A stretch of DNA of 64,000 bases, from NCBI RefSeq assembly GCF_016065055.1, contig NZ_CP065856.1, positions 434,001 through 498,000 on the forward strand, written 5' to 3'. A program made the translations under genes and the position numbers. Below, one piece after another: positions 39,671 to 49,633 of the stretch. The notes beneath the pieces were generated by a model. That model saw only the letters and a list, made by a program, of their open reading frames with translations, was not told the origin of the DNA and made no database searches. Within the stretch, counting starts at the first letter, position 1; each line of letters starts with the position of its first letter. This DNA is from Halosimplex litoreum. GTDB taxonomy: Archaea; Halobacteriota; Halobacteria; Halobacteriales; Haloarculaceae.

Positions 39671-41500
39671 ATGTACGACCTCGACCGGTATCTCAACGTC
39701 AGGAGCGCCTACGGCGCTTCGTTCGGCCCCGAGGGCACGCTGTCCTTCCTGCTCGACGCCACGGGCACCCCGCAGCTCTGGACGCTCGACGGATCCGGTG
39801 AGTGGCCGGTCCAGCGAACCTTCTTCGACGAGCGGGTCACCTTCGGCTCGTGGTCGCCCGAGCGCCGCGAACTCGCGTTCGGTATGGACGAGGGCGGCGA
39901 CGAGCGCGCCCAGCTCTACCGCCTCGACGCCGACGACGGCACCATCACGAACCTCACCGCGCGTCCCGACGCCAAACACCGCTGGGGCGGCTGGTCTCAC
40001 GACGGCGACCGCTTCGCCTTCGCTTCCAACCGCCGCGACGAGTCCGTCTTCGACGTGTACGTCCAGGGCCGGACCGAGACCGGCGCCGACGCCACGCTCG
40101 TCCACGAGGGCGACGGCTGGCTTTCGGTCGGCGGCTGGGCGCCCGCCGACGACCGCCTGCTCGTCTCCCAGGCCCACTGGAACTTCGACCAGGACCTCTA
40201 CGTCCTCGACGCCGAGTCGGGCGAGCGCCGGCACCTCACGCCCCACGACGGCGACGTGCGCTTCACGAGCGCCCAGTGGAGCCCCGAGGGCGACGCGCTG
40301 TACCTGACCACCGACTACGAGTCCGACACGAAGTTCCTCGCCCGGCTCGACCTCGAGGCGCTCGGCGAGGACCCCGACGAGTCCGACCTGACGGCGGCGC
40401 TCGACACCGTCGCCGACGGCGGCGAGTGGAACGTGGGCGGCGTGGCCGTCGACGACGAGACCGGTCGGCTCGTCTACTCCCGGAACGTCGACGGCTACAC
40501 CGACCTCACCGTGGGCGAACTCGCCGGGCCCACCGAGATCGACGAGTTCCCCGCGCCGGACCTGCCGGGTGGGATCGCCGGCGGCGTCGCCTTCGACGGG
40601 GACGCCGAGCGGTTCGCTCTATCGGCGACCGGCCGGACGGAGAACACGAACGTCTACGTCGTCGAGACCGAGACCGGAGACGTCGAGCGCTGGACCGACG
40701 CCTCGACCGCGGGCATCCCGAAGTCGTCGTTCGTCGAGCCCGAACTGGTCCGTTATCCCACCTTCGACGACCGCGATATTCCGGGGTACTTCTCGCTGCC
40801 CGACGACTGGGAAACCGGCGAGACGCCCGTGATCGTCGACATCCACGGCGGGCCGGAGAGCCAGCGCCGTCCCTCCTTCGCGGGGCTGACCCAGTACTTC
40901 TGCTCGCGCGGGTACGCCGTCTTCGAGCCGAACGTCCGCGGCTCGACGGGCTACGGCCGCGAGTACACCCACCTCGACGACGTCGAGAAGCGGATGGACT
41001 CCGTGGCGGACGTCGAGGCGGCGGTCGAGTGGCTCACCGACCACGAGGCGATCGACTCCGACCGCGTGGTCGCGATGGGCGGGTCTTACGGCGGATTCAT
41101 GATACTGGCGGCGCTGACGGAGTACCCCGACCTGTGGGCCGCCGGCGTCGACGTGGTTGGGATCGCCAACTTCGTCACGTTTCTGGAGAACACCGGTTCC
41201 TGGCGCCGCGAGCTGCGCGAGGCCGAGTACGGGTCGCTCGCCGACGATCGGGCGTTCCTCGAATCCGTCTCGCCGATCAACAACGTCGAGTCGATCGCGG
41301 CGCCGCTGTTCGTCCTCCACGGCGCCAACGACCCGCGCGTCCCGCTCGGCGAGGCCGAGCAGATCGCCGAGGAGGCCGCCGCCCAGGGCGTCCCCGTCGA
41401 GAAACTCGTCTTCGACGACGAGGGCCACGGGATCACCAAACGCGAGAACCGCATCGAGGCCTACACCGCCGTCGTCGACTTCCTCGACGAACACGTCTGA
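39671..41500 (+). CDS. S9-family (prolyl-oligopeptidase-type) serine peptidase
   Basis: 609 residues. The N-terminal 370 residues form a seven-bladed propeller with WD-like tetrads (WSPERRELAFGMDEG, WSHDGDRFAFASNR, WSPEGDALYLTTDY). The C-terminal alpha/beta-hydrolase domain has the nucleophile elbow GGSYGGFM, acid HGANDPRVP and base DEGHGI. Such enzymes cleave short peptides, often after proline or at acylated N-termini. There is no signal peptide, so it is cytoplasmic. A TATA-like GCCTTTCTCC 27 bases upstream supports the ATG at 39671. It lies divergently from the acidic lipoprotein. Confidence 0.93.
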   Translation: MYDLDRYLNVRSAYGASFGPEGTLSFLLDATGTPQLWTLDGSGEWPVQRTFFDERVTFGSWSPERRELAFGMDEGGDERAQLYRLDADDGTITNLTARPDAKHRWGGWSHDGDRFAFASNRRDESVFDVYVQGRTETGADATLVHEGDGWLSVGGWAPADDRLLVSQAHWNFDQDLYVLDAESGERRHLTPHDGDVRFTSAQWSPEGDALYLTTDYESDTKFLARLDLEALGEDPDESDLTAALDTVADGGEWNVGGVAVDDETGRLVYSRNVDGYTDLTVGELAGPTEIDEFPAPDLPGGIAGGVAFDGDAERFALSATGRTENTNVYVVETETGDVERWTDASTAGIPKSSFVEPELVRYPTFDDRDIPGYFSLPDDWETGETPVIVDIHGGPESQRRPSFAGLTQYFCSRGYAVFEPNVRGSTGYGREYTHLDDVEKRMDSVADVEAAVEWLTDHEAIDSDRVVAMGGSYGGFMILAALTEYPDLWAAGVDVVGIANFVTFLENTGSWRRELREAEYGSLADDRAFLESVSPINNVESIAAPLFVLHGANDPRVPLGEAEQIAEEAAAQGVPVEKLVFDDEGHGITKRENRIEAYTAVVDFLDEHV

Positions 41501-41547
41501 GCGATGGCGGGGACACCGCCTGTGGCCGACGCCGAGAGGTGCCGTCG

Positions 41548-42096
41548 GTGACCGACGCCGACCTCCCGGCGCGCTCGCGCGAGCGCGTCGCCGACTGGCT
41601 GGCCGAGGTGCGCGAGCGATACGACTGTTTCGAGCGCGTCGAGAAGCGATGGGAGCTCGCGCCCGAGGCGTACGAGCGCGACCGGGACCGGATCGCCGCA
41701 GGCGAGAACGGGGGTGCGGGAATCTGGGTCACGAACGACGGCGGCGAGGTCCTGCTCGTCCGCAACGAGGGCGACGAGGGGTGGGGCGACCCCGGCGGCA
41801 AGCGCGAAGCCGGCGAGTCCTTCGAGACGGCCGCGCGCCGCGAGGTCCGCGAGGAGACGGCCGTCGAGGCGACGATCACGGGCGTCCGCGAAGTGCACGT
41901 CCTCGAACTCGCCGACGAGAGCGACCCCGACCGGCCGGCGCTGGCCAGCCTCATCGTGATCTTCGACGGCCGGTGCACGGGCGGCGACCCGCGGCCGCGC
42001 GAGGGCGAGATCCGCGCGGTCGAGTGGTTCGCGTCACCGCCCGAGCGCGTCCTGTATCCCGAGGTCGCCGATCGCCCGTATCCGGCCAGCGAGTGA
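41548..42096 (+). CDS. Nudix hydrolase
   Basis: 182 residues; the GTG at 41548 is chosen, with another at 41539. The N-terminal 60 residues are helical. The Nudix domain carries GGKREAGESFETAARREVREE, in which the G-x5-E-x7-REUxEE part of the Nudix box is intact, except that the final xGU reads TAV. It should hydrolyse a nucleoside diphosphate linked to another group, using magnesium or manganese. It follows the S9 peptidase after about 45 bases and may be co-transcribed. A relative with a lost box is located at 42377. Confidence 0.88.
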   Translation: MTDADLPARSRERVADWLAEVRERYDCFERVEKRWELAPEAYERDRDRIAAGENGGAGIWVTNDGGEVLLVRNEGDEGWGDPGGKREAGESFETAARREVREETAVEATITGVREVHVLELADESDPDRPALASLIVIFDGRCTGGDPRPREGEIRAVEWFASPPERVLYPEVADRPYPASE

Positions 42097-42097
42097 C

Positions 42098-42275
42098 CGG
42101 TACCGACGAGCGAGCGACCGTTACCCGTCATCGAACGTCCGCTACCGGCAGTCGCTCGACTGCGACCCGCACCCGAACGGCGGTTACCGGTGACCGAACG
42201 ACACATACTGGGCGGCGACCGTCCGGCTACCGGTGACCGAGCGACCGGTACCGGCGAGCGAACGGTAATCGTCGG
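42098..42275 (+). repeat. Degenerate short repeats in the gap before the second Nudix-like gene
   Basis: The gap contains several degenerate copies of a unit like CTACCGGTGACCGAGCGAC (near 42099, 42181 and 42230), mixed with CGAGCGAACGGT-type stretches. There is no clear period and no reading frame. The pattern may reflect slippage or a decayed array. Low confidence. Confidence 0.35.
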
Positions 42276-42346
42276 GCGTGAACGCGAACCGATTCGGCCA
42301 CCGACCGGGTCGCGCCCTGTTCGCAAGGTCTGAACGAAGGGACGGG

Positions 42347-42352
42347 TTTATG
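42347..42352 (+). promoter_or_regulatory. TATA box deciding the start of the second Nudix-like gene
   Basis: GGTTTATG around 42345-42352 lies about 27 bases before the ATG at 42377, the spacing for leaderless transcription. It overlaps an alternative in-frame ATG at 42350, which is therefore unlikely to be the true start. Confidence 0.45.
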
Positions 42353-42376
42353 CCGGTGCCGGCGCAGGTGCGGACG

Positions 42377-42997
42377 ATGTCTGTCGCCGAGGTCTCCCGG
42401 GACAGGGTGGAGGAGCGCCTGGTCGCGCTGGAAGACGAGTACAGCGGGTTCCCGATCAACCAGACGACGCTCGCCGTGCCCAGCGACGCCTACGAGCGGG
42501 CCGGCGAGCGCTGCGAGCGCGGCATCGTCGACGCGTACGTCCAGGTGTACAACGACAGCGAGGACGTGCTGCTGGTCGAGCGCGACGGCGAGTGGGTCGT
42601 TCCCCACGGCGAACCGGCGACCGACGAGCGCGTCGTGTCCGGGACCGAGGCCGCGATCCGGGCGGCCACCGGCGTCCGTTGCTCGCTGACCGACCTCACT
42701 CGCGTGACGATCCTCGGCGTCCGCGACGAGGACGATCCCGACCGCCCGCCGGTCTACCGATTGATCGCCGTCTTCGTCGCCGAGACCGACGGATCGGACG
42801 CGACCGCCCGCGCGGCGGCGGCCGAAGTCGGGGCGGGAGGGACGAACGACGACGCGACCGAGGGGAACGGCCGAGTCGACGCGACCGAAGCGGTCGGCAC
42901 GACCGCCGACCCGACGGCTGACGAGACCGGCGATTCGCCGCCGGAGGGCGTCCGCTGGCACCCCACCCTTCCCGAGTCGGCCGTCCCCTCGCACTGA
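42377..42997 (+). CDS. Nudix-fold protein lacking the catalytic box
   Basis: 206 residues. The N-terminal part has RVEERLVALEDEYSGFPINQ and the first Nudix strands (VDAYVQVYNDSEDVLLVERDG). Where the Nudix box should lie it reads PHGEPATDERVVSGTEAAIR followed by AATGV: the REUxEE catalytic glutamates are replaced. It thus keeps the fold but cannot hydrolyse in the usual way, and may be a regulator or ligand-binding protein. The C-terminal part is an acidic linker (NDDATEGNGRVDATEAVG) ending in SPPEGVRWHP. It is similar in layout to the active neighbour at 41548. Confidence 0.75.
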   Translation: MSVAEVSRDRVEERLVALEDEYSGFPINQTTLAVPSDAYERAGERCERGIVDAYVQVYNDSEDVLLVERDGEWVVPHGEPATDERVVSGTEAAIRAATGVRCSLTDLTRVTILGVRDEDDPDRPPVYRLIAVFVAETDGSDATARAAAAEVGAGGTNDDATEGNGRVDATEAVGTTADPTADETGDSPPEGVRWHPTLPESAVPSH

Positions 42998-43067
42998 CGC
43001 CGTCCGCTCGCGGCGAAACCCCTGTCCACCGGAACACTTACCGCGGCGCTGTCCCCTACACCTGTCA

Positions 43068-43813
<746 letters not shown>

Positions 43814-43817
<4 letters not shown>

Positions 43818-45403
43818 CCGGCCCGTCGGTCGTCGTCGCGCGGACGGCGCTCCGTCAGACCTACCGGCGGGTCCGCGAGTCCAGGCGGATGACCGCCTTC
43901 TTCCTGTTGATCCCCGGCTTCTTCGCACTACAGGTCTCCGGCGCGGTCGGACCGGGCGCCCACGACGTGGGGCGACGGTTCGCCGCCGGCGAGGTCGCGC
44001 CGGTCGTAGCGGAGATCCGGGGGGTGGTGCTGTCGGGCGTCGTCCTGCTCGCCCTGATGGGGGTGCTGGGCGCCGCCGGCGGCAACAGCGAGTTCAAAGA
44101 CCGCTACGTGGCTTTCCTGACGGCGACGAGCACCCGGGCGGTCGCCGTCGGGAGCGTCGCCCGCCAGACGGCCGTCTGGACGGCGCTGTTCTGGCCGGTC
44201 GCGCTCGCCGGCGCGGTCGCGTTCGCGCTGGGCGCCGGGGAACCGGTCGCCGCCGTGTCGCTGGTCGCCGGCAGCCTCTGGCTGTTCGTCGTCGCCGGGG
44301 TCGCGACGGCGCCCGTCGGCTTCGGCGCCCGCTGGCTGCTCGACGGCTACGGGCTCTCGAAGAACGCCAGGTTCGGCCTCGGCGTCGGCATGCTCGGCCT
44401 GTTCTATCTCGTCCTGTTCACCAGGCGAACCGTCGGCGCCGCGCTGGACGCGACCCCGTTGTCGTGGGCCGGCGACCTGCTGTTGCTGACCGTCCCCGGT
44501 GCGGGCGCCTCGACGCTCCGGGCCGCCGGCTTCCTCCTCGCCTCCGTCGGGGTCGTCCTCGCCTCGCTGGTCGCCTCGGTCCGTCTGGCCGAGGCCCTCT
44601 GGTACGACGACCGCGCGCTCGCCGACGACGGCGCCGAGTCCGACGACGCGCCGGTGACGGCGACGCCGGTCAGGGACGTGCTCGCGTCGGTCGTCCCGCG
44701 ACCGACCGCCGCGCTCGTCGAGACGACCTGGCGACGCACCAAGCGCACGCCGAAGACGCTGTGGTACGTCTACCCCGCTATCTTCGTCGGTCTCGTCATG
44801 GGCGAACAGCTGGTCTACAGCGGCCCATTCTCCGCGGCGATGTACGCGCCGATCGTCGCCTTCACCGGCGCGCTCGCAGCCGGTAGCGGCTTCACGCTCA
44901 ACCCGCTGGGCACCGAGGGCGACGCCCTACCCGGGCTGCTCACCGCGGGCGTCTCCGGCGAGACGTTCGTCCGCGCGAAGGCCTACGCCGTCGTCCTCCC
45001 CGCGATGCCGCTGCTGGTCGGCGCCTCGCTGGGCACCGCCATCGGCGCCGGCGTCGGCTCCCCGCTGGTCGTCGCCGCAGTCGGCGTCTTCGCCGTTACC
45101 CTCGCCGTCCTCGCGCCGCTTCTCTCGCTGGCGCTCGGGGTCCACTACCCGCCCGGCGACGAGGGGCTGCTCGGCGAGGACGTACAGATCCCCAACAAGT
45201 CCGCCTCCGCGGCCTACACGCTGGGGATGGTCGCCGTCGGCGCGCCCGGGTTCGGCGCGCTCGGCGCCTACGCCCTGTCGGGAGCGGTCGACCCGGCGAC
45301 CGTCGTCGTCGGCGTCGGCGCCACGGTCGTCCTCGCCGCCCTCGTCGCCTGGCGGAGCTATCGCCACGCTGTCGCGAAAGTGGACGCGTATTCGGTCGAA
45401 TGA
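43814..45403 (+). CDS. ABC-2-type transporter permease
   Basis: 529 residues and about twelve hydrophobic segments, with start overlapping the ATPase gene (ATGA). The N-terminal VVVARTALRQTYRRVRESRRM is a short cytoplasmic leader. Helices follow at residues 30-50, 70-95, 120-170 and onward (ESRRMTAFFLLIPGFFALQ, AGSLWLFVVAGVATAPVG, GLGVGMLGLFYLVLFT). A larger, partly cytoplasmic middle (residues 265-320) contains LVETTWRRTKRTPKTLWYVYP, a possible coupling region. Typical of large archaeal exporters; the substrate cannot be inferred. Confidence 0.85.
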
Positions 45404-45454
45404 CCGCACGGCGGCGGTAGACGCAGGTTCGGATCCCACCCAGTCCGACTAACC

Positions 45455-45505
45455 CACGTGCGGAGGTGCCCACGTGCGGAGGAGTTCGCGTGCGGAGGAG
45501 TTCGC
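45455..45505 (+). repeat. Three tandem CGTGCGGAGG-containing units upstream of the SDR gene
   Basis: CACGTGCGGAGG occurs at 45455 and 45471, and a CGCGTGCGGAGG variant at 45487, at spacings of 16 and 16-17 bases. They lie about 55-100 bases before the ATG of the SDR gene. They could be a regulator-binding array or a slippage product; there is no evidence for either. Confidence 0.4.
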
Positions 45506-45558
45506 GAATCGGGGGCGAACCGAAAACGTATCCCGGGGCGCGCACCGTCGGTCCAATC

Positions 45559-46323
45559 ATGTCGGAAACAGACGGAATCAGCATCGAGGGGCAGAACGCG
45601 GTGGTCATCGGCGGCACGAGCGGGATCGGTCTGGAGATCGCCCGTGCGTTCGCCCGCAACGGCGCCGACGTGGTCGCTACCAGCCGCTCCGAAGAGTCGG
45701 TGGCCGAGGCCGCCGCGGAACTGCGCGACCTGGGAGCCGAGACCGTCGAAGTGACCTGCAACGTCCGCGACCCCGACTCGATCGCGACCCTCCGGGAGAC
45801 CGCCGAGGACGCCCTGGGCGACACCGACACGCTCGTCACCTCCCAGGGGTCGGTCGCGACGACGCCCGTCACCGAGATGACCGAAGAGGAGTGGGGCCAG
45901 GACATCGACGTGCTGCTGACCGGTGCCTTCCGCGCGATCAAGGAGTTCGGCGCCGCCATGGACGAGGGGAGCATCGTCAACATCTCCTCGATGTCGGCCG
46001 AGCAGTCCCGCGAGGCCCGCCCCAGCTACGTCTCGGCGAAGGCCGGACTGAACGGGCTCACTCGCGCGACCGCGGCGGATCTGGGTCCCGAGGTCCGGGT
46101 CAACGCCATCGCGCCCGGCTTCGTCAAGACCGAACTCGCGGGGCCGAAACTCGAAGACGGCTCGGCGTTCCGCGAGGGCGTCGACGAGCGCACGCCCATG
46201 GAGCGAGTCGCCACGCCCGACGAGATCAGCGGCGCCGCGCTGTACCTCGCGAGCGACGCCGCCTCCTTCACCACGGGCGAGATCATCACCATCGACGGTG
46301 GCTACGACCGTTCGTCGGTCTGA
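45559..46323 (+). CDS. Short-chain dehydrogenase/reductase (SDR)
   Basis: 254 residues. GGTSGIGLEIARAFARNGAD is the cofactor-binding TGxxxGxG-type motif, TCNVRDPDSIATL the adenine loop region, and LVTSQGSVATTPV stands in for the NNAG motif. SIVNISSMSAEQS provides the catalytic serine, YVSAKAGLNGL the YxxxK pair, and EVRVNAIAPGFVKTELAG the PG motif. It is likely an NAD(P)-dependent oxidoreductase of 3-oxoacyl-reductase type. The ATG at 45559 follows AAAACGTATCCCGG, a likely TATA element. No operon partner is visible. Confidence 0.9.
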   Translation: MSETDGISIEGQNAVVIGGTSGIGLEIARAFARNGADVVATSRSEESVAEAAAELRDLGAETVEVTCNVRDPDSIATLRETAEDALGDTDTLVTSQGSVATTPVTEMTEEEWGQDIDVLLTGAFRAIKEFGAAMDEGSIVNISSMSAEQSREARPSYVSAKAGLNGLTRATAADLGPEVRVNAIAPGFVKTELAGPKLEDGSAFREGVDERTPMERVATPDEISGAALYLASDAASFTTGEIITIDGGYDRSSV

Positions 46324-46474
46324 GGGGGTCGCTCGCCCGCCCGTCGCGGTCGATCCGCCGGGTGGCACCGCCGTCGCGGCCGAACGCGGCCGAGCGCGGC
46401 CGAACGCGCCACCGACGTGCGACGCTATTCCTTTAGGCGCAGGCGCTATACCCGGACGTAGCCGAAGGGGAGGT

Positions 46475-46798
46475 ATGGGCCCCACGGACGGAATGGTACG
46501 ATACGGCGACAGATCGCTCGTGTACGACGCGCTGGCGGACGAACGGCGGCGCAGAGTGGTCCACCTGCTCGCGGACGCCGACGCGGCGCTGACGATCGAG
46601 GACATCGCAGAGCGACTGACCGACGACGACCGCCCCGGCGACGCCGAGGACGAGGTCGTGCGCCTCCGAACGTCGCCGTATCACGTCCACGTTCCGAAAC
46701 TCTCCGAGGCAGGTATCGTCCGGTTCTCGCCCGATCGCCAGCGCGTCCGACTGACCGAATCGGTCTCGCCCGACGCACTCGACGCCCTCGAATCGTAG
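46475..46798 (+). CDS. Winged-helix transcriptional regulator (DUF7344-like)
   Basis: 107 residues. VYDALADERRRRVVHLLADA is the first helix pair, LTIEDIAERLTDD the helix-turn-helix and VVRLRTSPYHVHVPKLSEAG the recognition helix and wing. The order (short N-terminal segment, wHTH, a His-rich segment YHVHVPKLSEAGIV, then strands) is typical of the haloarchaeal family I recall as DUF7344. Target genes are unknown. The ATG at 46475 is used, with 46493 as an alternative. A repeat element follows downstream. Confidence 0.75.
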   Translation: MGPTDGMVRYGDRSLVYDALADERRRRVVHLLADADAALTIEDIAERLTDDDRPGDAEDEVVRLRTSPYHVHVPKLSEAGIVRFSPDRQRVRLTESVSPDALDALES

Positions 46799-46900
46799 CG
46801 AGTCCGTTCGGTACACCTGCGAAGTTATCGGTTGTTTCCGGTTGTACTGGAGCGAAACGAAGTCGAGCGACAGCGACCGCACTCACCGGGGACAGCAGGC

Positions 46901-47419
46901 GATGAACGCCCTCGGCGCGCTCGCTCACGGGTCGCTTCGCTCGCCGGAAGACTCGCTCCGCTCGTCTTCCGAGCCTGCGCTCACTTCGTTCGCGCAGACC
47001 CCGTTCGCGTTGACGAGGTCTCCCTGCGGTCGACCTCGCTCTCGCGGTCGCTGACCGGGATATCCGCGCTCTCGGCACCGCCCGCTCACGGCAGGGCCGT
47101 CTGCTCGCGGGCCACTGGCCCGCTCGCACGGTCCGTGGGAGCTTCGCTCCCACGCTATTCGCTTCGAGGCGCTGCGCGCCTCGCACCGCGCGGATAGTGC
47201 CCGCTCAGCCGACTCACGGCGCGAGCGCGCCTCGCCCGTTCGGTCCACCAGGACCGCACAGCACCACGACCGCCCCGCACAGCACCGCAGACGGCCACGC
47301 ACCTCCCCAGCCGACTGCGATGCTCGCAGGCTGCGCTTCTCATCCCTCGCGCGACTAGTTCGAGCGGCCCGCCAAGAGGCGGGCACGCTCGACAGCGCAC
47401 GCCAACCGCACCGCTCACT
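46901..47419 (+). repeat. Dispersed structured element, copy C (longest)
   Basis: Third member of the family and the longest (about 520 bases). It starts with ATGAACGCCCTCG (single copy here). It carries the inverted repeat TATCCGCGC...GCGCGGATA with a large insert of several short hairpins in its loop, including GTGGGAGC-TTC-GCTCCCAC (47135-47153). Then come CGCCTCGCCCGTTCGGTCCACC, GCAGACGGCCACGCACCTCC, the hairpin CTGCG-ATGCT-CGCAG, CTTCTCATCCCTCGCGCG and a TCGACAGCGCACGCC end. It fills most of the 757-base gap before the gene at 47556. Confidence 0.75.
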
Positions 47420-47555
47420 CCCGTACCTCCACTGAGCGGCCGTCGAACCGCGCTCGGGCGGGCTCCACAACTCGCGGAGGGCGTGGTGGATCGCCCGACC
47501 GGACGGGTGGGCGTCCACCCCCGGATTTATACACCAGGACGGGTACACCTCAGGC

Positions 47556-49115
47556 ATGGACATCCCGGACCTCGTCGAGGGGGCACTCGACGGCGAGGAG
47601 ATACAGGCCGGCGTCTCGCTCGGCGACGAGGACGCGGTCTGTCTCACACCGACGCGAACGCTCGTCTACCGCGGCGAAGGGCTGCTCAGCGACGAAGCGG
47701 TCGAGGAGTACTCCCACGACATCGAACAGCTCGCGGTCTCGGAGGGCCGTCGCAAGACGAAGTTCACCATGCAGTACATCGACGGCACGCAGTCGTTCAC
47801 CGTCCCGGCCAGCCGCGGCGACAAGGTGCTCGAACTGTTCCTCGAAGGCGTCCTCAAACTCGACGGCGTCATCGACGACCGCGAGTCGCTCGCCGGCGTC
47901 TACCGGTTCAGCGAACTCACGCTCATCATCGCCGAGGGGCGACTGATCAAGCACATCGGCAGCCAGGTCTGGTCCGAGGACTTCGAGGTGTACGCCTACG
48001 ACGACGTGACCGGCCTCGAGTTCGAACGCGCCAGCGTCGCGACCAGCATCGCCCTCTCGATCGGCGGTCGCCCCCAGCGAGTCAAGGTGCCCAACGACAA
48101 GGCACCCGTCGTCCGCCAGACGCTCGAAGAAGCGCTGTTCGGCTACTACGACGTGGCCAACGTCGACGAACTCAACCGCGTCGTCGGCCCGGAGACGGAC
48201 ACCGGCGGCGTCGATACCGCGTCCGACGACGGCGGCGGCGACGACTTCGCGTTCGGCGACGACTTCGACCCGCTCGTCAGCGAGGAGGCCGACCTGACCG
48301 AGTCCGTCGACGCCGACGAGCGACTCGCCGAGAGCGACTCCTCGACCGGACAGCCGTCGCGAGAGCCGGACCGACAGCCCAGTGGACAGTCGACCGATCC
48401 CGCGGCGGGGCAACCCACCGATACGAACGCGGGCGGGGGCGCCGACCCAGCTCCCCGCGGGACGGACGCGGAGACTGCGACGGAACCCGGCCGTCCGGAC
48501 GACGGCCGGCCGTCGAACGCGAACGGCGGTGGACGGGCGGCGGCCGACTCCCACGACCGAGCCGACCAGCGCGCCCAGTCTGCGTCCACGGAATCTGAAC
48601 CGGAACCGACCGAAACCGGCGACGCGGACGCCGGTGACGGCGACGTTCGACACGGTGAGGGGGCTCCGGGAGTGTCCGAACGAGCCGACACCACTCCGGA
48701 GGACACCGGCCAGAGAGACACCCAGCATACGCCCTCTCGACGGGCCGATACCCAACGGACGCAGTCGCAGCGAGCCGATACTCGACAGACGCAGTCGCGA
48801 CCGACGCCGTCCCGGGACGCTGACTCGACAGGTGGGACGAGTGAGTCGGTCCAGCGCGCCGAGGCGTCGGCCGACCCCACCGAGGAGGCTGCCGCGGCGC
48901 CGGACGACCCATCGGAGACGGGGACAGCAACGGAGTCGACGACCGCCGCCAGTTCCGCCGAGACCGACGAGTCGGAGCCGGCACCGGTCAGTCGCGAGGA
49001 GTTCGAGGCGATGGCCGAGCGACTGGACGAGCTGACCGACGCGGTCGACCGCCAGAACGAACTGCTCAAACGGCAACATCGCGCGCTGAAGCAGCTGGTC
49101 CAACAGCGCGACTGA
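47556..49115 (+). CDS. Large protein: N-terminal globular domain, disordered middle, C-terminal coiled coil
   Basis: 519 residues. Residues 1-205 are globular and mostly beta (EEIQAGVSLGDEDAVCLTPT, VYRGEGLLSDEAVEEYSHDI, FEVYAYDDVTGLEFERASVA), resembling two PH-like subdomains of a haloarchaeal family (DUF7115 type, from memory). Residues 215-470 are a very polar, repetitive Asp/Ser/Thr/Gln region with short repeats (ADTQRTQSQ, ADTRQTQSR). The last 45 residues are a heptad coiled coil (EEFEAMAERLDELTDAVDRQ). A scaffold or surface-associated protein is likely; no catalytic motif is present. Confidence 0.7.
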   Translation: MDIPDLVEGALDGEEIQAGVSLGDEDAVCLTPTRTLVYRGEGLLSDEAVEEYSHDIEQLAVSEGRRKTKFTMQYIDGTQSFTVPASRGDKVLELFLEGVLKLDGVIDDRESLAGVYRFSELTLIIAEGRLIKHIGSQVWSEDFEVYAYDDVTGLEFERASVATSIALSIGGRPQRVKVPNDKAPVVRQTLEEALFGYYDVANVDELNRVVGPETDTGGVDTASDDGGGDDFAFGDDFDPLVSEEADLTESVDADERLAESDSSTGQPSREPDRQPSGQSTDPAAGQPTDTNAGGGADPAPRGTDAETATEPGRPDDGRPSNANGGGRAAADSHDRADQRAQSASTESEPEPTETGDADAGDGDVRHGEGAPGVSERADTTPEDTGQRDTQHTPSRRADTQRTQSQRADTRQTQSRPTPSRDADSTGGTSESVQRAEASADPTEEAAAAPDDPSETGTATESTTAASSAETDESEPAPVSREEFEAMAERLDELTDAVDRQNELLKRQHRALKQLVQQRD

Positions 49116-49146
49116 GTGGGACCGGGCGCTCGGACCAGCCGGGTGT

Positions 49147-49509
49147 TCAGTCCTCGTCGCGGCCGGTGACTTTCCTGATACACGAGGAGCCGAACGGCCC
49201 GTGATCGCCGGCGTCGAACTCGATGAAATAGCCCGTCGTGATGCCGGCGCCGCAGCGCTGGCAGGTGAACTCCCCCTCTTTGCTCACCACGTCGCCGCCC
49301 TCGAAACCGACGTAGTCGCCGGTCGTCGGGACGACGGTGTCGCCCTCGCGGTCGATGACGCCGCGTTTCTCGGCGGTTTCGAGGATCTCGCGGGTGACCG
49401 CCGGGTCGCTGGTCACGGTCTCGATGCGGTCGACGGCCTCGGCCAGTGACAGCTCGGCGTGTTCGAGGTGGGCGAGCAGTTCGACGCCGAGTTCGACGCG
49501 GTCGTCCAC
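49147..49509 (-). CDS. Haloarchaeal zinc-binding protein with helical N-terminus
   Basis: 120 residues from a GTG, with a longer but unlikely start at 49599. The N-terminal half is helical (LGVELLAHLEHAELSLAEAV, AVTREILETAEKRGVI). The C-terminal half has EFTCQRCGAGITTGYFIEFD and GPFGSSCIRKVTG: CxxC and a third cysteine, plausibly a zinc site. A TATA-like GCTTAATCC lies 27-30 bases upstream of the GTG, strongly supporting this start. It resembles a haloarchaeal family of unknown function. Confidence 0.75.
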   Translation of the reverse strand: MDDRVELGVELLAHLEHAELSLAEAVDRIETVTSDPAVTREILETAEKRGVIDREGDTVVPTTGDYVGFEGGDVVSKEGEFTCQRCGAGITTGYFIEFDAGDHGPFGSSCIRKVTGRDED

Positions 49510-49532
49510 GCTCTTCGGTGGGGTCGCCCCCG

Positions 49533-49541
49533 GATTAAGCG
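49533..49541 (-). promoter_or_regulatory. TATA box deciding the GTG start at 49509
   Basis: On the minus strand ACGCTTAATCC is centred about 28 bases before the GTG at 49509. It lies inside the longer alternative frame from 49599, so the shorter protein is more likely. Confidence 0.5.
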
Positions 49542-49633
49542 TTTCCGGGTTCGCGGTGTCCGTCGCCACCGGCCGGCCCGGGCGGTCCGCGGCGACCACA
49601 AGACTTGTGCCGGCGGCGGCGAGACGACGGGTG

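Noticed and set aside
47155-47418. Reading frame MRSAACEHRSRLGRC on the minus strand of repeat copy C, with a similar start MSIAACEKRKRLGRC in copy D (52988-53170, plus strand)
   Set aside because: The frames begin alike because the DNA blocks are alike, but copies A and B have stops or different frames at the same place, and no domain is seen. A conserved short peptide cannot be entirely excluded.
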